DNA from: a virus
Reading direction: 5' to 3' (one strand)
Length of the DNA stretch: 43,742 nucleotides
Virus record (IMG/VR): IMGVR_UViG_3300035681_000041
Span: 1-43,742 of that record
Below, piece by piece: positions 1-8,503 of the stretch; positions within the stretch are counted from its first letter, which is position 1, and the number at the start of each line of letters is the position of its first letter. The notes beneath the pieces are model-generated. The model saw nothing but the letters and a program-made list of their open reading frames with translations, was not told the DNA's origin and searched no databases. Position numbers and translations under genes: made by a program.

Positions 1-127
1 CCGCAGGGGATCGCGTTAGCCCCGGTCAGCGTTACCGCTGTGCCGCTGGTTGTTTCGGGGCCCAGCAGGAAGATTTGGTCGCGGTAGGGCATCGGTCGAA
101 TCCTCGGGGGGTGATGGTTGAGAGGCT
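1..127. repeat. Left copy of 127-bp terminal direct repeat
   Basis: These bases are identical to the last 127 bases of the window. A perfect overlap of 127 bases is the usual mark of a circular contig closed by a k-mer assembler, so it more likely shows a circular or circularly permuted map than a physical repeat. It contains the first codons of the tail tube gene, which is complete only in the right-hand copy. Confidence 0.95.
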
Positions 128-258
128 GGCTGGTCGGTAACGGGGAGGTCTACGGCGGCCGGGGACGCAACCTCCTGCCAGTCGGACTGGCCCGGCTCCC
201 AGGTGAACTGGCCAGCCCCTTGGGGAAGCGGGGGAGGCGTGAGATCTTCAGTGCTCAT
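16..258 (-). CDS. Small proline-rich protein upstream of tail tube gene
   Basis: This is an 80-residue, Pro/Ser/Asp-rich protein with no recognised domain. Its ATG overlaps the stop of the preceding 189-aa gene (ATGA), which fits translational coupling in the tail operon. On the circular map its last 77 bases overlap the start of the tail tube gene in another frame, unusually long for this genome. It could be a small tail-completion or assembly factor, or an open frame kept by chance. No function is proposed. Confidence 0.45.
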   Translation of the reverse strand: MSTEDLTPPPLPQGAGQFTWEPGQSDWQEVASPAAVDLPVTDQPASQPSPPEDSTDALPRPNLPAGPRNNQRHSGNADRG

Positions 259-824
259 CTGATCACGGTCACATCAGACTCTGCGGTCTTGTACGTGACA
301 TTGTAAAGCAGCCGTAGCCAACATGCCTGCAAATTGGGATCAGGAAACGCCCGCCCGTCTGACTGGATGCTTTGGCATAGCCCCCCCAAGTTGCGAGGGG
401 AGGCCATGATCCTGCTATGGGCCGCCACGTAGAACGGGTCGAGCAGCTGCCAGTTAGGGGGGTCTCCCGGTTGCCGTGGCATGGAAATCGTGAGCACTAC
501 GGGCATGGTTGACTGCACTCGGCAGGTATCTGCAATTTCGTCCCGTGATCGGCCCTCATTCACATCGCCCTGATCCAACCCAATGACCACCCCATCACCA
601 GGCCCGGCCACGCGGGAGGCATCCAAAAACAACTGCGGGCGGCGGTTGCTGGGGTTCCCGACCAGCCACGGAATATCAGACTCCCCTTCGGGGGCCGCGC
701 CCTGCAGCAGATCGGCCAGGGCAAACATGATGCGAGAGGAAATTGAGAGAGACGCCAGCCACTGCGCTTCGGTCCCTGGGAACCCGCCGGCAGCGGCAAT
801 TTGATAGGCGTTGGCGATGGTCAT
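255..824 (-). CDS. Putative tail terminator/tail completion protein with fibre-like N-terminal motif
   Basis: This 189-aa protein lies between head-tail and tail tube genes, where lambda-like phages encode tail terminator (U-like) proteins. The C-terminal half ends in alternating hydrophobic strands (LYNVTYKTAESDVTV, residues about 173-187), a common ending for terminator folds. Residues about 5-25 contain GGFPGTEAQWLASL, a motif otherwise common in collagen-like or fibre proteins of phages. It overlaps both neighbours by four bases. The terminator role is inferred from position and strand pattern only. Confidence 0.5.
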   Translation of the reverse strand: MTIANAYQIAAAGGFPGTEAQWLASLSISSRIMFALADLLQGAAPEGESDIPWLVGNPSNRRPQLFLDASRVAGPGDGVVIGLDQGDVNEGRSRDEIADTCRVQSTMPVVLTISMPRQPGDPPNWQLLDPFYVAAHSRIMASPRNLGGLCQSIQSDGRAFPDPNLQACWLRLLYNVTYKTAESDVTVIR

Positions 825-1072
825 GGGTTGGGGGTGCGGTCCTGTTGGGGTTCCACGGGCCGCAAGGTTTTAGCCTGCGGATCGTCCAGCTTCGCCAGCA
901 GGGTGGCGCCTAAACCGGCCGCTGCCAATGCTCCAGAACCAGCCGCCGTCCACCCGTTCAGACAATCGGCAGAGTGCCGCTGGCAGACGTGGTAGGCCCC
1001 TCCGATGCCGATGACGGGAGATGATCCCAGGCAAAAGCAAATGGTTACGGTAACGCTATCTCTAGCGTTCAT
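821..1072 (-). CDS. Small hypothetical protein, hydrophobic centre
   Basis: The product has 83 residues. The middle (about 38-60) is Ala/Gly/Leu-rich and could be a short membrane segment, and there are four Cys in the first 37 residues. It is joined by 4-base overlaps to the coiled-coil membrane gene before it and the putative tail terminator after it. I do not recognise the family. Its place beside a membrane protein allows a lysis role, but nothing specific supports this. Confidence 0.5.
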   Translation of the reverse strand: MNARDSVTVTICFCLGSSPVIGIGGAYHVCQRHSADCLNGWTAAGSGALAAAGLGATLLAKLDDPQAKTLRPVEPQQDRTPNP

Positions 1073-1527
1073 CCCTTCCCCCTCGGCGTGGTCATAGGTG
1101 GCAGGCTGGCGGTTTTGGGGTTTGACTTAAACAGGTTCCACCAGGCAGGGCCGTTGGCAACGATGGCAAGGAGGGCGACCACCAGCACCCCGGTAACCGC
1201 TGAGTTTATCTGTAAAGTTTTTTGAGTGTCGTAAACCAACTTTACTATAGTGTTGTAATTTTTTAGCGTTAGATGAATGGCTTGGATCTCTAGTTCGTGT
1301 TTGTGAGATTGGTCTAAGTATTGAGATTGCAGGGCTGCGTGCGCGTCTGCTGATTTGTCTATTTTTTTCTCAAGCGCGGTTAGCCATTCTTTTAGGTTGT
1401 CTAGCTTATCTGGCAGCCCTGCAACTTTTTCCAGCTTGCTTTGAACACCGTGCATTTCGGTGCAGGCATTTTTCAAGATACCTAGAACTTCTGCTAATTC
1501 ACTAGATGAAGACTGATTTTCGTTCAC
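1069..1527 (-). CDS. Coiled-coil protein with C-terminal membrane segment (XhlA/holin-like candidate)
   Basis: I chose the GTG at 1527, which overlaps the stop of the upstream small gene (GTGA); the longer frame would run through that gene. The 152-aa product has a long charged helical region (about residues 5-115, heptad-like), then one hydrophobic segment, INSAVTGVLVVALLAIVANG, and a short basic tail. This layout matches XhlA-type phage membrane proteins that work with holins. The AT-rich coding differs from its GC-rich neighbours. A role in lysis or membrane anchoring is inferred; a structural coiled coil is the alternative. Confidence 0.55.
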   Translation of the reverse strand: MNENQSSSSELAEVLGILKNACTEMHGVQSKLEKVAGLPDKLDNLKEWLTALEKKIDKSADAHAALQSQYLDQSHKHELEIQAIHLTLKNYNTIVKLVYDTQKTLQINSAVTGVLVVALLAIVANGPAWWNLFKSNPKTASLPPMTTPRGKG

Positions 1528-1652
1528 GGCTCCAACCTCCCGCGCAGCCAGCGGCGCACGGTTGGTATTGCGGTCACGATGCCCCAGGCAGCAGGGAACA
1601 GCACCAGATGCCACAACGTCATAGACAGAAAATCCTGGGGAATTAGCATCAT
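1524..1652 (-). CDS. 42-aa membrane protein
   Basis: This very short gene lies between two genes. Its first ATG overlaps the stop of the 239-aa gene and its TGA overlaps the GTG start of the coiled-coil/membrane gene. The product starts MMLIPQDFL, has a hydrophobic Trp-rich stretch (WHLVLFPAAWGIVTAI) and ends in a basic tail (RRWLRGRLEP), the form of a small single-pass membrane protein. The coupled pair may be a holin/accessory-holin set. Function is inferred from shape and position only. Confidence 0.6.
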   Translation of the reverse strand: MMLIPQDFLSMTLWHLVLFPAAWGIVTAIPTVRRWLRGRLEP

Positions 1653-2368
1653 TCCGGTGGCGGCGCTGGGGGGATTATAGCCTCTTGGAAGGCAGTTATG
1701 AATGGCTGGGGTAAGTGACAGCGTTGGGCTAGCGCAAGAAACTCCTGCGCCAAGTTTGCTTGCTGCAACGGTTCCAGCGCTGACATGGTTAATAGCAGTC
1801 CCTGTAAATACTCACTCCAAGTACCTTGAGTTTCAAAGGCGGTAAACCTGTCAGCTAGATACATTGTTGCCACTCTTACGATATCGTTTGGCGAATTTAG
1901 GGCAATAGCTGTTGCTGCTACATAACCGTTTTCGGTTAAAATTGCTTGGCGGAAAGCGGCCCAATCCGGATCCGGCTCAGGCCCTGTCGCCGGGGGCGGT
2001 AATAATGCAGGTGTATTGCTAATTGCTAAATTATATATTCGCTCTAGAGCTAACGTCGCTTCCTGTTCTGAAATACCAAACGCGGCCTGCTGTAGAATTT
2101 GCAGCCCAGGCTCCAGTACGGTGGTTGGTATGACTGGCGTGTATTTCCCAACTTTGAAAGCCTGGCAATAGCCATCAACGATTTGTTTTATTACAAAACT
2201 TAGGTACGCTGCGTCAGTAGCGCAGATTGCAGGGTTTGGAATTTGCGGTGTTTCACCGTTATTTTGGTCAGGGTCGGGGATAAACTCAGGCAGTCCCGCG
2301 TTATAGCTTTCTCGTGAAGCGGTAACGCCAGGTGCTAGGTTGTCAGGGATTGAGATGGAAAAGTTCAT
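1649..2368 (-). CDS. Hypothetical protein downstream of tail fibre
   Basis: The ATG at 2368 gives 239 residues; a TTG four codons upstream is possible. The N-terminal third is Pro/Asn-rich with small residues, and the rest is mainly helical, with a Pro-rich linker (PALLPPPATGPEPDPD) near the middle and a Pro-rich end. It directly follows the fibre gene, so a fibre chaperone or fibre-associated protein is possible. I do not recognise a family. The coding is more AT-rich than the capsid genes. Confidence 0.6.
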   Translation of the reverse strand: MNFSISIPDNLAPGVTASRESYNAGLPEFIPDPDQNNGETPQIPNPAICATDAAYLSFVIKQIVDGYCQAFKVGKYTPVIPTTVLEPGLQILQQAAFGISEQEATLALERIYNLAISNTPALLPPPATGPEPDPDWAAFRQAILTENGYVAATAIALNSPNDIVRVATMYLADRFTAFETQGTWSEYLQGLLLTMSALEPLQQANLAQEFLALAQRCHLPQPFITAFQEAIIPPAPPPE

Positions 2369-2398
2369 TTTAAGAACCAAAAAGTAGAGGTGTCAAAG

Positions 2399-3889
2399 CT
2401 ATGCCGGCAATGTGGTGAGGGGCACAAATGTCCATCCTCTTGTGGCCGTGTAGATATAAAGATAGTTGTCATCGTTACGAATCTCACCAGCAGTTCCAGG
2501 CGAAGTGGCGCTAGACGGAGCTGCGCCCTGTAGCCTGTGTCGCCCATCAAAGGTTGCAAAACCGCTATCATCCGCAAGCCTGGCCTGCAACGAGGTCCCA
2601 AACACCTTGAGCGCAGGATATCCCGCTGAAGACCCTGCAAATTTAAGCATATTTCCAGTAAATGAATACGCAATGTTTGGCGATGTTGCGCCGGGTTCTG
2701 TCACAAGAATTCGAACAGATGTTTCTCTTGATGTATCTGTCCATGCTGAGCCAGAGATGGCCGATATATACGCATTTACGAACATTCCGGTATTAGTAGA
2801 CCCAGCAAAAGCATAGTAGCCCATCGTGTCAGAAGCGGACAATGCTGTGAAACTGCCTATAATCCCTCGGTTTTTCCCTACTATTGAATATGCGCCACGG
2901 AAGGTCCCACCATTATTGTGTAAAATTACAGATTTGCTTGCGCTCTGATCAATGGCTCCTAGGGTTTGCTCCCTTGTAACCCCTGTAAATGTCGGAGTCG
3001 CAATGGATACGCCTGTGTTTGCGCCAATCAGTGTTCCGCCCGTGTAATCCACGCGAAAGGCGCTGGTCCCATTAACGCCTAGCCACGCTAGATCGCCTAG
3101 GAATCCAGCTGGTGCGTTAGACCCAAACCCAGTCCCAGCCGTGGGCCAACTGGCTGAAGCTGTCCCCGCAGATTCGATGAGGAACTGCGGCTTTGTGGTT
3201 GTGCTAGTGCCACCTGTGAACCATGTGCCGGTCAGGGATGCAGGTGGTGCGCTGGCAGCGCCGTTGACGCTGCAAACGAATCGAGCGGAGAGCGTCAGGT
3301 TGCCGCTGCCATCAGGAGTTAGGGCACCAATTCCTAGGTTTGCTCGCGCCGTTGCAGCATTAAGTCCCGTGCTGCCGCCGTCCCACCGCAGCCTCTCGGT
3401 GTGGGCTATGTTCCAGTTGGCCTGATTGGCGTCGCTCGGCAGGCTGAACCCTGATGGCAAGCCCAGGGTCAGGGTGACGCTGCCGCCCGTGTTGGCGCTG
3501 TTGGCGCTCCAGCCGCTGGGGGCGGAGAGAGAGACGGACTGCACTGGGGCCGCCGCTGCCGCCTCCTGGGGGGTGGTGTAGGGGTGTGCATCTGCTGCTG
3601 CTGCGTGGGCCGCTATCGCTGCCGCTGCGGTTCCTGCTGCGTCTGCACCAACCTGTGCAGCCGTGGGTAAGGGGTCAAACGGGAGGCTGTTGAACGGCGT
3701 GCCGGTGATCGAGTCATTAGGCTGGAGAACTCCGTCCAGGCCCGTTTTGCTGCGACCCGTGAATGCGCCGGTGGTTGCGTGCCGTTCGAGCCATATTTCT
3801 CCCGACAGCAAAACAGGGTTAGCCGCTTCGATTACTGCCAGGGTGGAATTGAGCAGCTTGATCCTGGTTTCGATTATTTGCGTGGTCAT
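2399..3889 (-). CDS. Tail fibre / receptor-binding-type protein
   Basis: The 496-aa protein is rich in Gly, Ser, Thr and Ala. After a structured N-terminus (about 1-75) comes an Ala-rich helical stretch (about 76-110), then long low-complexity beta-type sequence with segments such as ARANLGIGAL that are typical of phage fibres. The end (GEIRNDDNYLYIYTATRGW) resembles the C-terminal tip of many siphovirus and cyanophage fibres. It starts at an ATG overlapping the previous stop. It probably contacts the host surface. Its position among head-tail genes rather than after the tail tip genes is unusual. Confidence 0.75.
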   Translation of the reverse strand: MTTQIIETRIKLLNSTLAVIEAANPVLLSGEIWLERHATTGAFTGRSKTGLDGVLQPNDSITGTPFNSLPFDPLPTAAQVGADAAGTAAAAIAAHAAAADAHPYTTPQEAAAAAPVQSVSLSAPSGWSANSANTGGSVTLTLGLPSGFSLPSDANQANWNIAHTERLRWDGGSTGLNAATARANLGIGALTPDGSGNLTLSARFVCSVNGAASAPPASLTGTWFTGGTSTTTKPQFLIESAGTASASWPTAGTGFGSNAPAGFLGDLAWLGVNGTSAFRVDYTGGTLIGANTGVSIATPTFTGVTREQTLGAIDQSASKSVILHNNGGTFRGAYSIVGKNRGIIGSFTALSASDTMGYYAFAGSTNTGMFVNAYISAISGSAWTDTSRETSVRILVTEPGATSPNIAYSFTGNMLKFAGSSAGYPALKVFGTSLQARLADDSGFATFDGRHRLQGAAPSSATSPGTAGEIRNDDNYLYIYTATRGWTFVPLTTLPA

Positions 3890-4245
3890 GGCAGCCAGTC
3901 TCCGTTGTAAACCACTCGCGCTGGGCCGGGGGAGTCAATTTTGGCTAGCTCCACCATGCTCCACCCCAGTTCCCTGGCCTCACTCCCTGGGACCGGTTCG
4001 GGCCTGCGCACCGCCTTAAATGCAATGCCATCAGCAACGACAGAAGCATTGTAATCTAAATGGCCAAATTCTGCAGTTTTAATTTTTAACAACCAAGGCA
4101 CAATATTTACTTGACCATCAAAAACTAATTCGTAGTTTTCTTCTAAAAAACCACGGCCAGAAACGGCGCCAGCAATTACGCTGACGCCGCCCATGAAATC
4201 CAGGGCCGCCCGATCTGCATCAGCTGATAGGCGGGCCCAGCTCAT
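3886..4245 (-). CDS. Head-tail joining protein (lambda FII-like candidate)
   Basis: This 119-aa protein is encoded just after the decoration protein, where lambda-like phages place head-tail connectors. A short helical start is followed by beta-rich sequence (residues about 20-95), with the pattern of FII-type adaptors: an opening about a removed or replaced segment, then strands ending in a hydrophobic pair. Start and stop overlap neighbouring genes by 1 and 4 bases. Assignment rests mainly on position, length and strand pattern. Confidence 0.5.
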   Translation of the reverse strand: MSWARLSADADRAALDFMGGVSVIAGAVSGRGFLEENYELVFDGQVNIVPWLLKIKTAEFGHLDYNASVVADGIAFKAVRRPEPVPGSEARELGWSMVELAKIDSPGPARVVYNGDWLP

Positions 4246-4592
4246 CAGAAGTGGCCGTTGAGACGGACGTGAGCCAACGTAGCGCCAGAAGCGTAAGCGG
4301 TAGACTGAGATCCAATTGGCACAAACACACCGATATGGGTGTTGCCGCTGGCAGATGCCGTCACGTTCTTGTTGGTGTCATTCCAGTACGCCTTGGCGTA
4401 AAGGCTGGCAGTGGCGCCACTGGCCTTGGGGAGTTCGTGGACTCCTACAAGCATGAAGCTGCCTACCTCCCCACTGGCTAAAGCGGTTACGGCAACACCA
4501 AACAAAGAGCCGACCAACGCGCCGCCGCCAGATGCGACAACGTAAGGAGCGGCAATAGCTAGGGTTTCTCCTTTTTGAATAGGTCCTTGCAT
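4245..4592 (-). CDS. Capsid decoration protein, DUF2190-like
   Basis: The 115-aa product begins with the hydrophobic, Gly-rich pattern of DUF2190 proteins (GETLAIAAPYVVASGGGALV, then GSLFGVAVTALASGE) and continues with the typical segment about altering content to behave as a filled barrel (VGVHELPKASG, AYWND). DUF2190 proteins sit directly downstream of major capsid genes and decorate the capsid surface. The gene lies 58 bases downstream of the capsid fusion gene, consistent with this role. Confidence 0.75.
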   Translation of the reverse strand: MQGPIQKGETLAIAAPYVVASGGGALVGSLFGVAVTALASGEVGSFMLVGVHELPKASGATASLYAKAYWNDTNKNVTASASGNTHIGVFVPIGSQSTAYASGATLAHVRLNGHF

Positions 4593-4650
4593 TGTTTTTA
4601 GTGGAATTGGGGAAAGTTAAAAACTGAAGCTAAATGCGCAATGGTTAAAA

Positions 4651-6744
4651 TCATGCGCCAGAGCTGCGATAAATAAAACGGAAATCCTCAATGGCGCAAC
4701 CAAAATCAGAACGAGCCAGCAGCTTCAGGCCATCAGGATCCCTTTCAGGCTCTGATGTAATGGTAGGACCAGGCTCATCTGCCAGGTAACCCCACACCAT
4801 GCCAGGCGTTCTAGTTGGGCCAGCGGCTGTATACCATTGCGTTGCGGAACCGTCAAGCCGTGGCTCAACTATTAAATTCATCCCCCTTGCGTAGGGATTG
4901 GGCCCAGAGTTTCCAGTCAACGCAGTAGGAGCGTAACCATCAGGATAAAGGAATTGCAAAGCAGTTCCTTCCAGATCTGTTGGAACAATCATAAATTCAG
5001 GGGTCAAATTAACCGTAACGTTGCTAATATCTTTTTGCTTTCGCATTGCCTTTCGGGCTGCGTTGACACCGGCAATACCAATGACACCCGTGCCGGTGTT
5101 ATTGTGAGCTGCATTAAACAACGCAAGACCGTCCACCGATACAGTGGCATCGCCAGTGATCATTGCCCATACAAGATTGGATTCCAAGCGACGGAACCCA
5201 CGGCCTAAAAATTCAGGAGTTCGTTCTAGGGCAGACAGATCATCATTAATAATTGCTTGCCGAGAAATTACAATTTTTTTGGTATATGTAAACAGCCTCC
5301 AAGTGCCTTGCGCTTCTTTAAGGGTGCCTGTCTTGTACTCGCCGCCTTCGGGCGTAAGCTCTGGCGTAAGATCGGCAGCAATAGTTAAGTCGCTGGAATT
5401 CTTAAAATCTGGTAAATTTCGTTGGCGTGCAAGTCCCTTCCAGGTATGAGGCTCTTCTTCGTAGAATTGAGTTAAAGATTTTCCCGCTAGATTAGAAAAC
5501 AGCAATGGAAAATCGCTAGTGCTGTGCATAGCCATGGCCACTAGCTCATTTTTAGACCTACCCACAGTGCTTATGCCTCGCGAGTTGGCATAAGCCCTCA
5601 CGCATTCCATCAAGGAATAACCTCGATACTCTTGGCCAACGTCAGAGATCTGGGCCAGAGGATTGATCCGGGCGTACAGCATGTCCCCAATGCCGGCCAT
5701 CACAGTATCCCCCGCGTCGCGGGTTACCTGGATGCGGGCAGGGTGGCCCGCTCTGCTGGCGACAGTTTCAAGCGGGCCGGCGTGGGCTTTCACAATTTCC
5801 AGGGCAACATCAGCAAACGGCTTGCCGCTGTCAACCATGGCTTGCACCGCGATGGGAGCGATATTGGCCTCGGCCGCGCAACGGCGAATTTCAATTTCGC
5901 GCTGTGCATTGGCAAGGGCCTCCGCAACAGCGGTCGAGGTAACGGGGCTGACGGCGGCCTGCACTACTGCAGGGACAACAGGGGCAGCTTCGGCAGAAGC
6001 AACCACAGGAGGCGCTTCGATGACGGCGGCCGGTGCGCTCCCGGCCTGATCTTGCGTGGGCATGTGTTCAGCTCGGGAGTGTTCAGGGTGATCTCCTGAT
6101 TCTATTCTAACCATTGACGCCAGTGCCTTAGACACCCATTCTGGAGGGTCTGGCCAGCGTCCCGCAGGCAACGGCGGGACGCTGGCCCGCACATCTACAG
6201 GATCGATCACTGCATCGATCAGACCAGCCGCCAGGGCCGCTTCGGCAGTGAACCAGGTACCACCCCCCTGGGCCGCGCCCATCCATTCCAAAATCTGTTC
6301 GACCGATTGGCCTGATGCCTTGGCATAGGTTGTGGAGTAAACCTGGGAGTGAACGCGCAGCATGGCCGCTGCGGCATCCATCGATTCGGCGTCTCCAACC
6401 GATCCGCCCCAGCAGTTATGGATCATCAGCAGGGCGTTGCTTGGCATCAAGCGGCGATCACCCTTGGCCTTGCTGATGGCCATCGGGACAATCGAGCCGG
6501 CAGATGCCACCAAGCCATCTACCACAAAATCCTTTCTGCCCTTGTAAGCCGCCAACACGTTATGGATTGCAATCCCTTCGGCCGCCGCGCCGCCAGGCGA
6601 AAACAGGTGAATCTCCACATCACGCCCCCCTGCAGCGTCCAGCGCTCGGGCAACGTCGTCAACCAACACGTCAACCCCGACTTCGCCATAGAGCCGCAAC
6701 ACTGGGGCAGTGGCGGCGGCTTTAACGGTTACTCCTGGGGCCAT
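4651..6744 (-). CDS. ClpP-like prohead protease / major capsid protein fusion
   Basis: The 697-aa protein has two parts. Residues about 15-195 are a ClpP/S49-like prohead protease, with likely nucleophile Ser81 (GLVASAGS), His109 (MIHNCWGG) and Asp177 (GLIDAV). A Pro/Ala/Val-rich linker with helical, scaffold-like sequence (about 200-330) leads to a major capsid domain (about 335-697). Many phages encode protease, scaffold and capsid separately; this one-chain form is known as a ClpP-like protease/capsid fusion. Cleavage in the linker would free the mature capsid protein. It follows the portal gene, as expected for head assembly. Confidence 0.88.
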   Translation of the reverse strand: MAPGVTVKAAATAPVLRLYGEVGVDVLVDDVARALDAAGGRDVEIHLFSPGGAAAEGIAIHNVLAAYKGRKDFVVDGLVASAGSIVPMAISKAKGDRRLMPSNALLMIHNCWGGSVGDAESMDAAAAMLRVHSQVYSTTYAKASGQSVEQILEWMGAAQGGGTWFTAEAALAAGLIDAVIDPVDVRASVPPLPAGRWPDPPEWVSKALASMVRIESGDHPEHSRAEHMPTQDQAGSAPAAVIEAPPVVASAEAAPVVPAVVQAAVSPVTSTAVAEALANAQREIEIRRCAAEANIAPIAVQAMVDSGKPFADVALEIVKAHAGPLETVASRAGHPARIQVTRDAGDTVMAGIGDMLYARINPLAQISDVGQEYRGYSLMECVRAYANSRGISTVGRSKNELVAMAMHSTSDFPLLFSNLAGKSLTQFYEEEPHTWKGLARQRNLPDFKNSSDLTIAADLTPELTPEGGEYKTGTLKEAQGTWRLFTYTKKIVISRQAIINDDLSALERTPEFLGRGFRRLESNLVWAMITGDATVSVDGLALFNAAHNNTGTGVIGIAGVNAARKAMRKQKDISNVTVNLTPEFMIVPTDLEGTALQFLYPDGYAPTALTGNSGPNPYARGMNLIVEPRLDGSATQWYTAAGPTRTPGMVWGYLADEPGPTITSEPERDPDGLKLLARSDFGCAIEDFRFIYRSSGA

Positions 6745-6785
6745 TGATGCTCAGATGCTCGGGGTAGTTTAAGCGGTCAGCGCAA

Positions 6786-8276
6786 TCAGTCCAGCGGGTC
6801 GCTACTGCCCTCTTCTGCGCCAGGGTCAGGCGCCGAGCTGGTGAATGCAGATCCTGCCGGGCGAGCCTGGGTTACGCCAGCGTTGGAAACCAATGCGGCG
6901 TCTGTGCTCAGGATCAAGCTGGCATCCCTGGCTCTTTGTAGGTCTCTGCTCAGCTCTTGAATTACTTCTTCAGGCACATAGCCAAATGATAGCTGTACTT
7001 CTGACAAGCTCATAAACCCAGCCCTTACCGCCAAAATCAGCGCTGGAATTTCCTTGGTTGGGTCAATCATCTCCCGACGCGGCGGGGTATGGGTCCAGCT
7101 CATTGGCCCTCTGAGCAAGCCGACCATTCGAGCTAATTCGTCATGCCACTCACACACCGGCGCCAGCATTCCGGGGATGCAAACCTTCCCTCGCAGATAA
7201 GCAATCCGCCTACTAAACTCAAGCCATCCGCCCCTAAAGCTCGAATAATTAACGTTTGACAAATCACCCGTCATTGATTCGTAAGTAATCTCGTAGGCTG
7301 CTGCTACGGCGTGAGCGTACTCACGATGGGTGCTAACAAAATCACCGGAACTTGGGGGGGTGAATGCCTGAAAGTTTCTACCTGGGGGCATGTGCTCAAC
7401 TGCGCCAGGCTCGATCGTGTCAAACTCCAGCCCATCTTTTTCGGGATCCGTGGACGCCTGCGTATCCGAGTCGTAAGTAACGCCAAAAAAGCAAGCTGAA
7501 ATTTTATCTTTCATTTGCTGGGCCGCCCTGATGTCGCCCATATCCCGCAGGGTCAAAATCGCTGCCGTGCCAAACGGAAGCCCCATTCGCTGGCCAGCTC
7601 GCCTGCAATCAAAATGTAAACTTATTTCTTCTTTTGGCACAAAGGTACTTTGCACCCTGACGCCAATGCCTAGCGACGTTTCGCCAGGGTGGCTGTCTCT
7701 AATCCAGTAACCCATCAAACGGCCTGCGCTATCAAACTGCTGGCCAAATAAAATATCTTGAGAATTGTCTTTATTAAAATCTAACCAATCAGGCTCAAGC
7801 ATTTGTACTTGTAACGGCACTATTCCGTGACGCTCAAATAGTTCAGGATATATTCGCTTCCGCACCAGTACGGCGCCGCGCACCGCTGTAGTTCTGGCCC
7901 CAACGGATTGATTGCCGTACCAATCATGGGTGCCGTAAAAATCGCTATGTCGTGATTCTGCCCAGGTTTTCCAGCTTAATTTATATTTGCTTGTTGCGCC
8001 TATGGGAGTGCTCATAATCCCATCGCCAATCCAATTATTTATAATCACGCCAATCGCTCTGGAGGCATAAGAATCGTTATCGACAAGATCCTGGTGCCGC
8101 TTGACCAGCCAGTAGTACGCCTGTCGCAGATCGCTGTTTGGGCCGCTGTTGTTTGTCCACCAGCCAGAGGTTCGCCGGGTGTCCTCTGCGGCCTCAAACC
8201 GGGCCATGGTGCGGCGGGCAAATTCCCGGTCGTCCCTTAGCCGCTTGCCTTTGCCCTTGCTCTTACCCTTGCCCAT
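6786..8276 (-). CDS. Portal protein (lambda gpB family)
   Basis: The 496-aa product has the features of lambda-type portals: a basic start (KGKSKGKGKRLRDD), the early segment DNDSYASRAIGVIINNWIGDGI, a beta-rich wing (VPKEEISLHF, then RAGQRMGLPFG) and the late helical region ending FVSTHREYAHAVAAAYEITYESMTGDLSNVNYSS (positions about 315-350). Portals form the dodecameric gate of the prohead used for DNA entry and tail attachment. Its ATG shares one base with the gpW-like stop (TGATG), and it precedes the capsid fusion gene. Confidence 0.9.
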   Translation of the reverse strand: MGKGKSKGKGKRLRDDREFARRTMARFEAAEDTRRTSGWWTNNSGPNSDLRQAYYWLVKRHQDLVDNDSYASRAIGVIINNWIGDGIMSTPIGATSKYKLSWKTWAESRHSDFYGTHDWYGNQSVGARTTAVRGAVLVRKRIYPELFERHGIVPLQVQMLEPDWLDFNKDNSQDILFGQQFDSAGRLMGYWIRDSHPGETSLGIGVRVQSTFVPKEEISLHFDCRRAGQRMGLPFGTAAILTLRDMGDIRAAQQMKDKISACFFGVTYDSDTQASTDPEKDGLEFDTIEPGAVEHMPPGRNFQAFTPPSSGDFVSTHREYAHAVAAAYEITYESMTGDLSNVNYSSFRGGWLEFSRRIAYLRGKVCIPGMLAPVCEWHDELARMVGLLRGPMSWTHTPPRREMIDPTKEIPALILAVRAGFMSLSEVQLSFGYVPEEVIQELSRDLQRARDASLILSTDAALVSNAGVTQARPAGSAFTSSAPDPGAEEGSSDPLD

Positions 8277-8494
8277 CAGGTTGGCCGAGACATGCTGAAG
8301 TAGCTGCGGCGAACCCGACGCGAGGTGGTCGGCTCCGCTTCTGCGGCCATGGATTGTTCGATCCGGCGCATTTCGTCCAGGCTTCGATAGGTGATCTCCC
8401 GGCCGTCGCTGAATCGAGCTTTCAGGACGCCCTGATTGATCTTGCTGCGCAGCTCAGCAAGGTCCGCAGCAACATCCTCAGAGGTATAGGCCAT
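8276..8494 (-). CDS. gpW-like head-tail connector
   Basis: This 72-aa protein sits between TerL and portal, exactly where lambda places gpW. It shows the gpW pattern: a helix (about 5-25), a short hairpin around FSDGREITYRSLDEM, a second helix (about 38-52) and a basic tail. gpW plugs the portal after packaging and builds the site for the next connector. Size, position and the hairpin motif all agree. Confidence 0.85.
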   Translation of the reverse strand: MAYTSEDVAADLAELRSKINQGVLKARFSDGREITYRSLDEMRRIEQSMAAEAEPTTSRRVRRSYFSMSRPT

Positions 8495-8503
8495 GGCCCC
8501 ATC

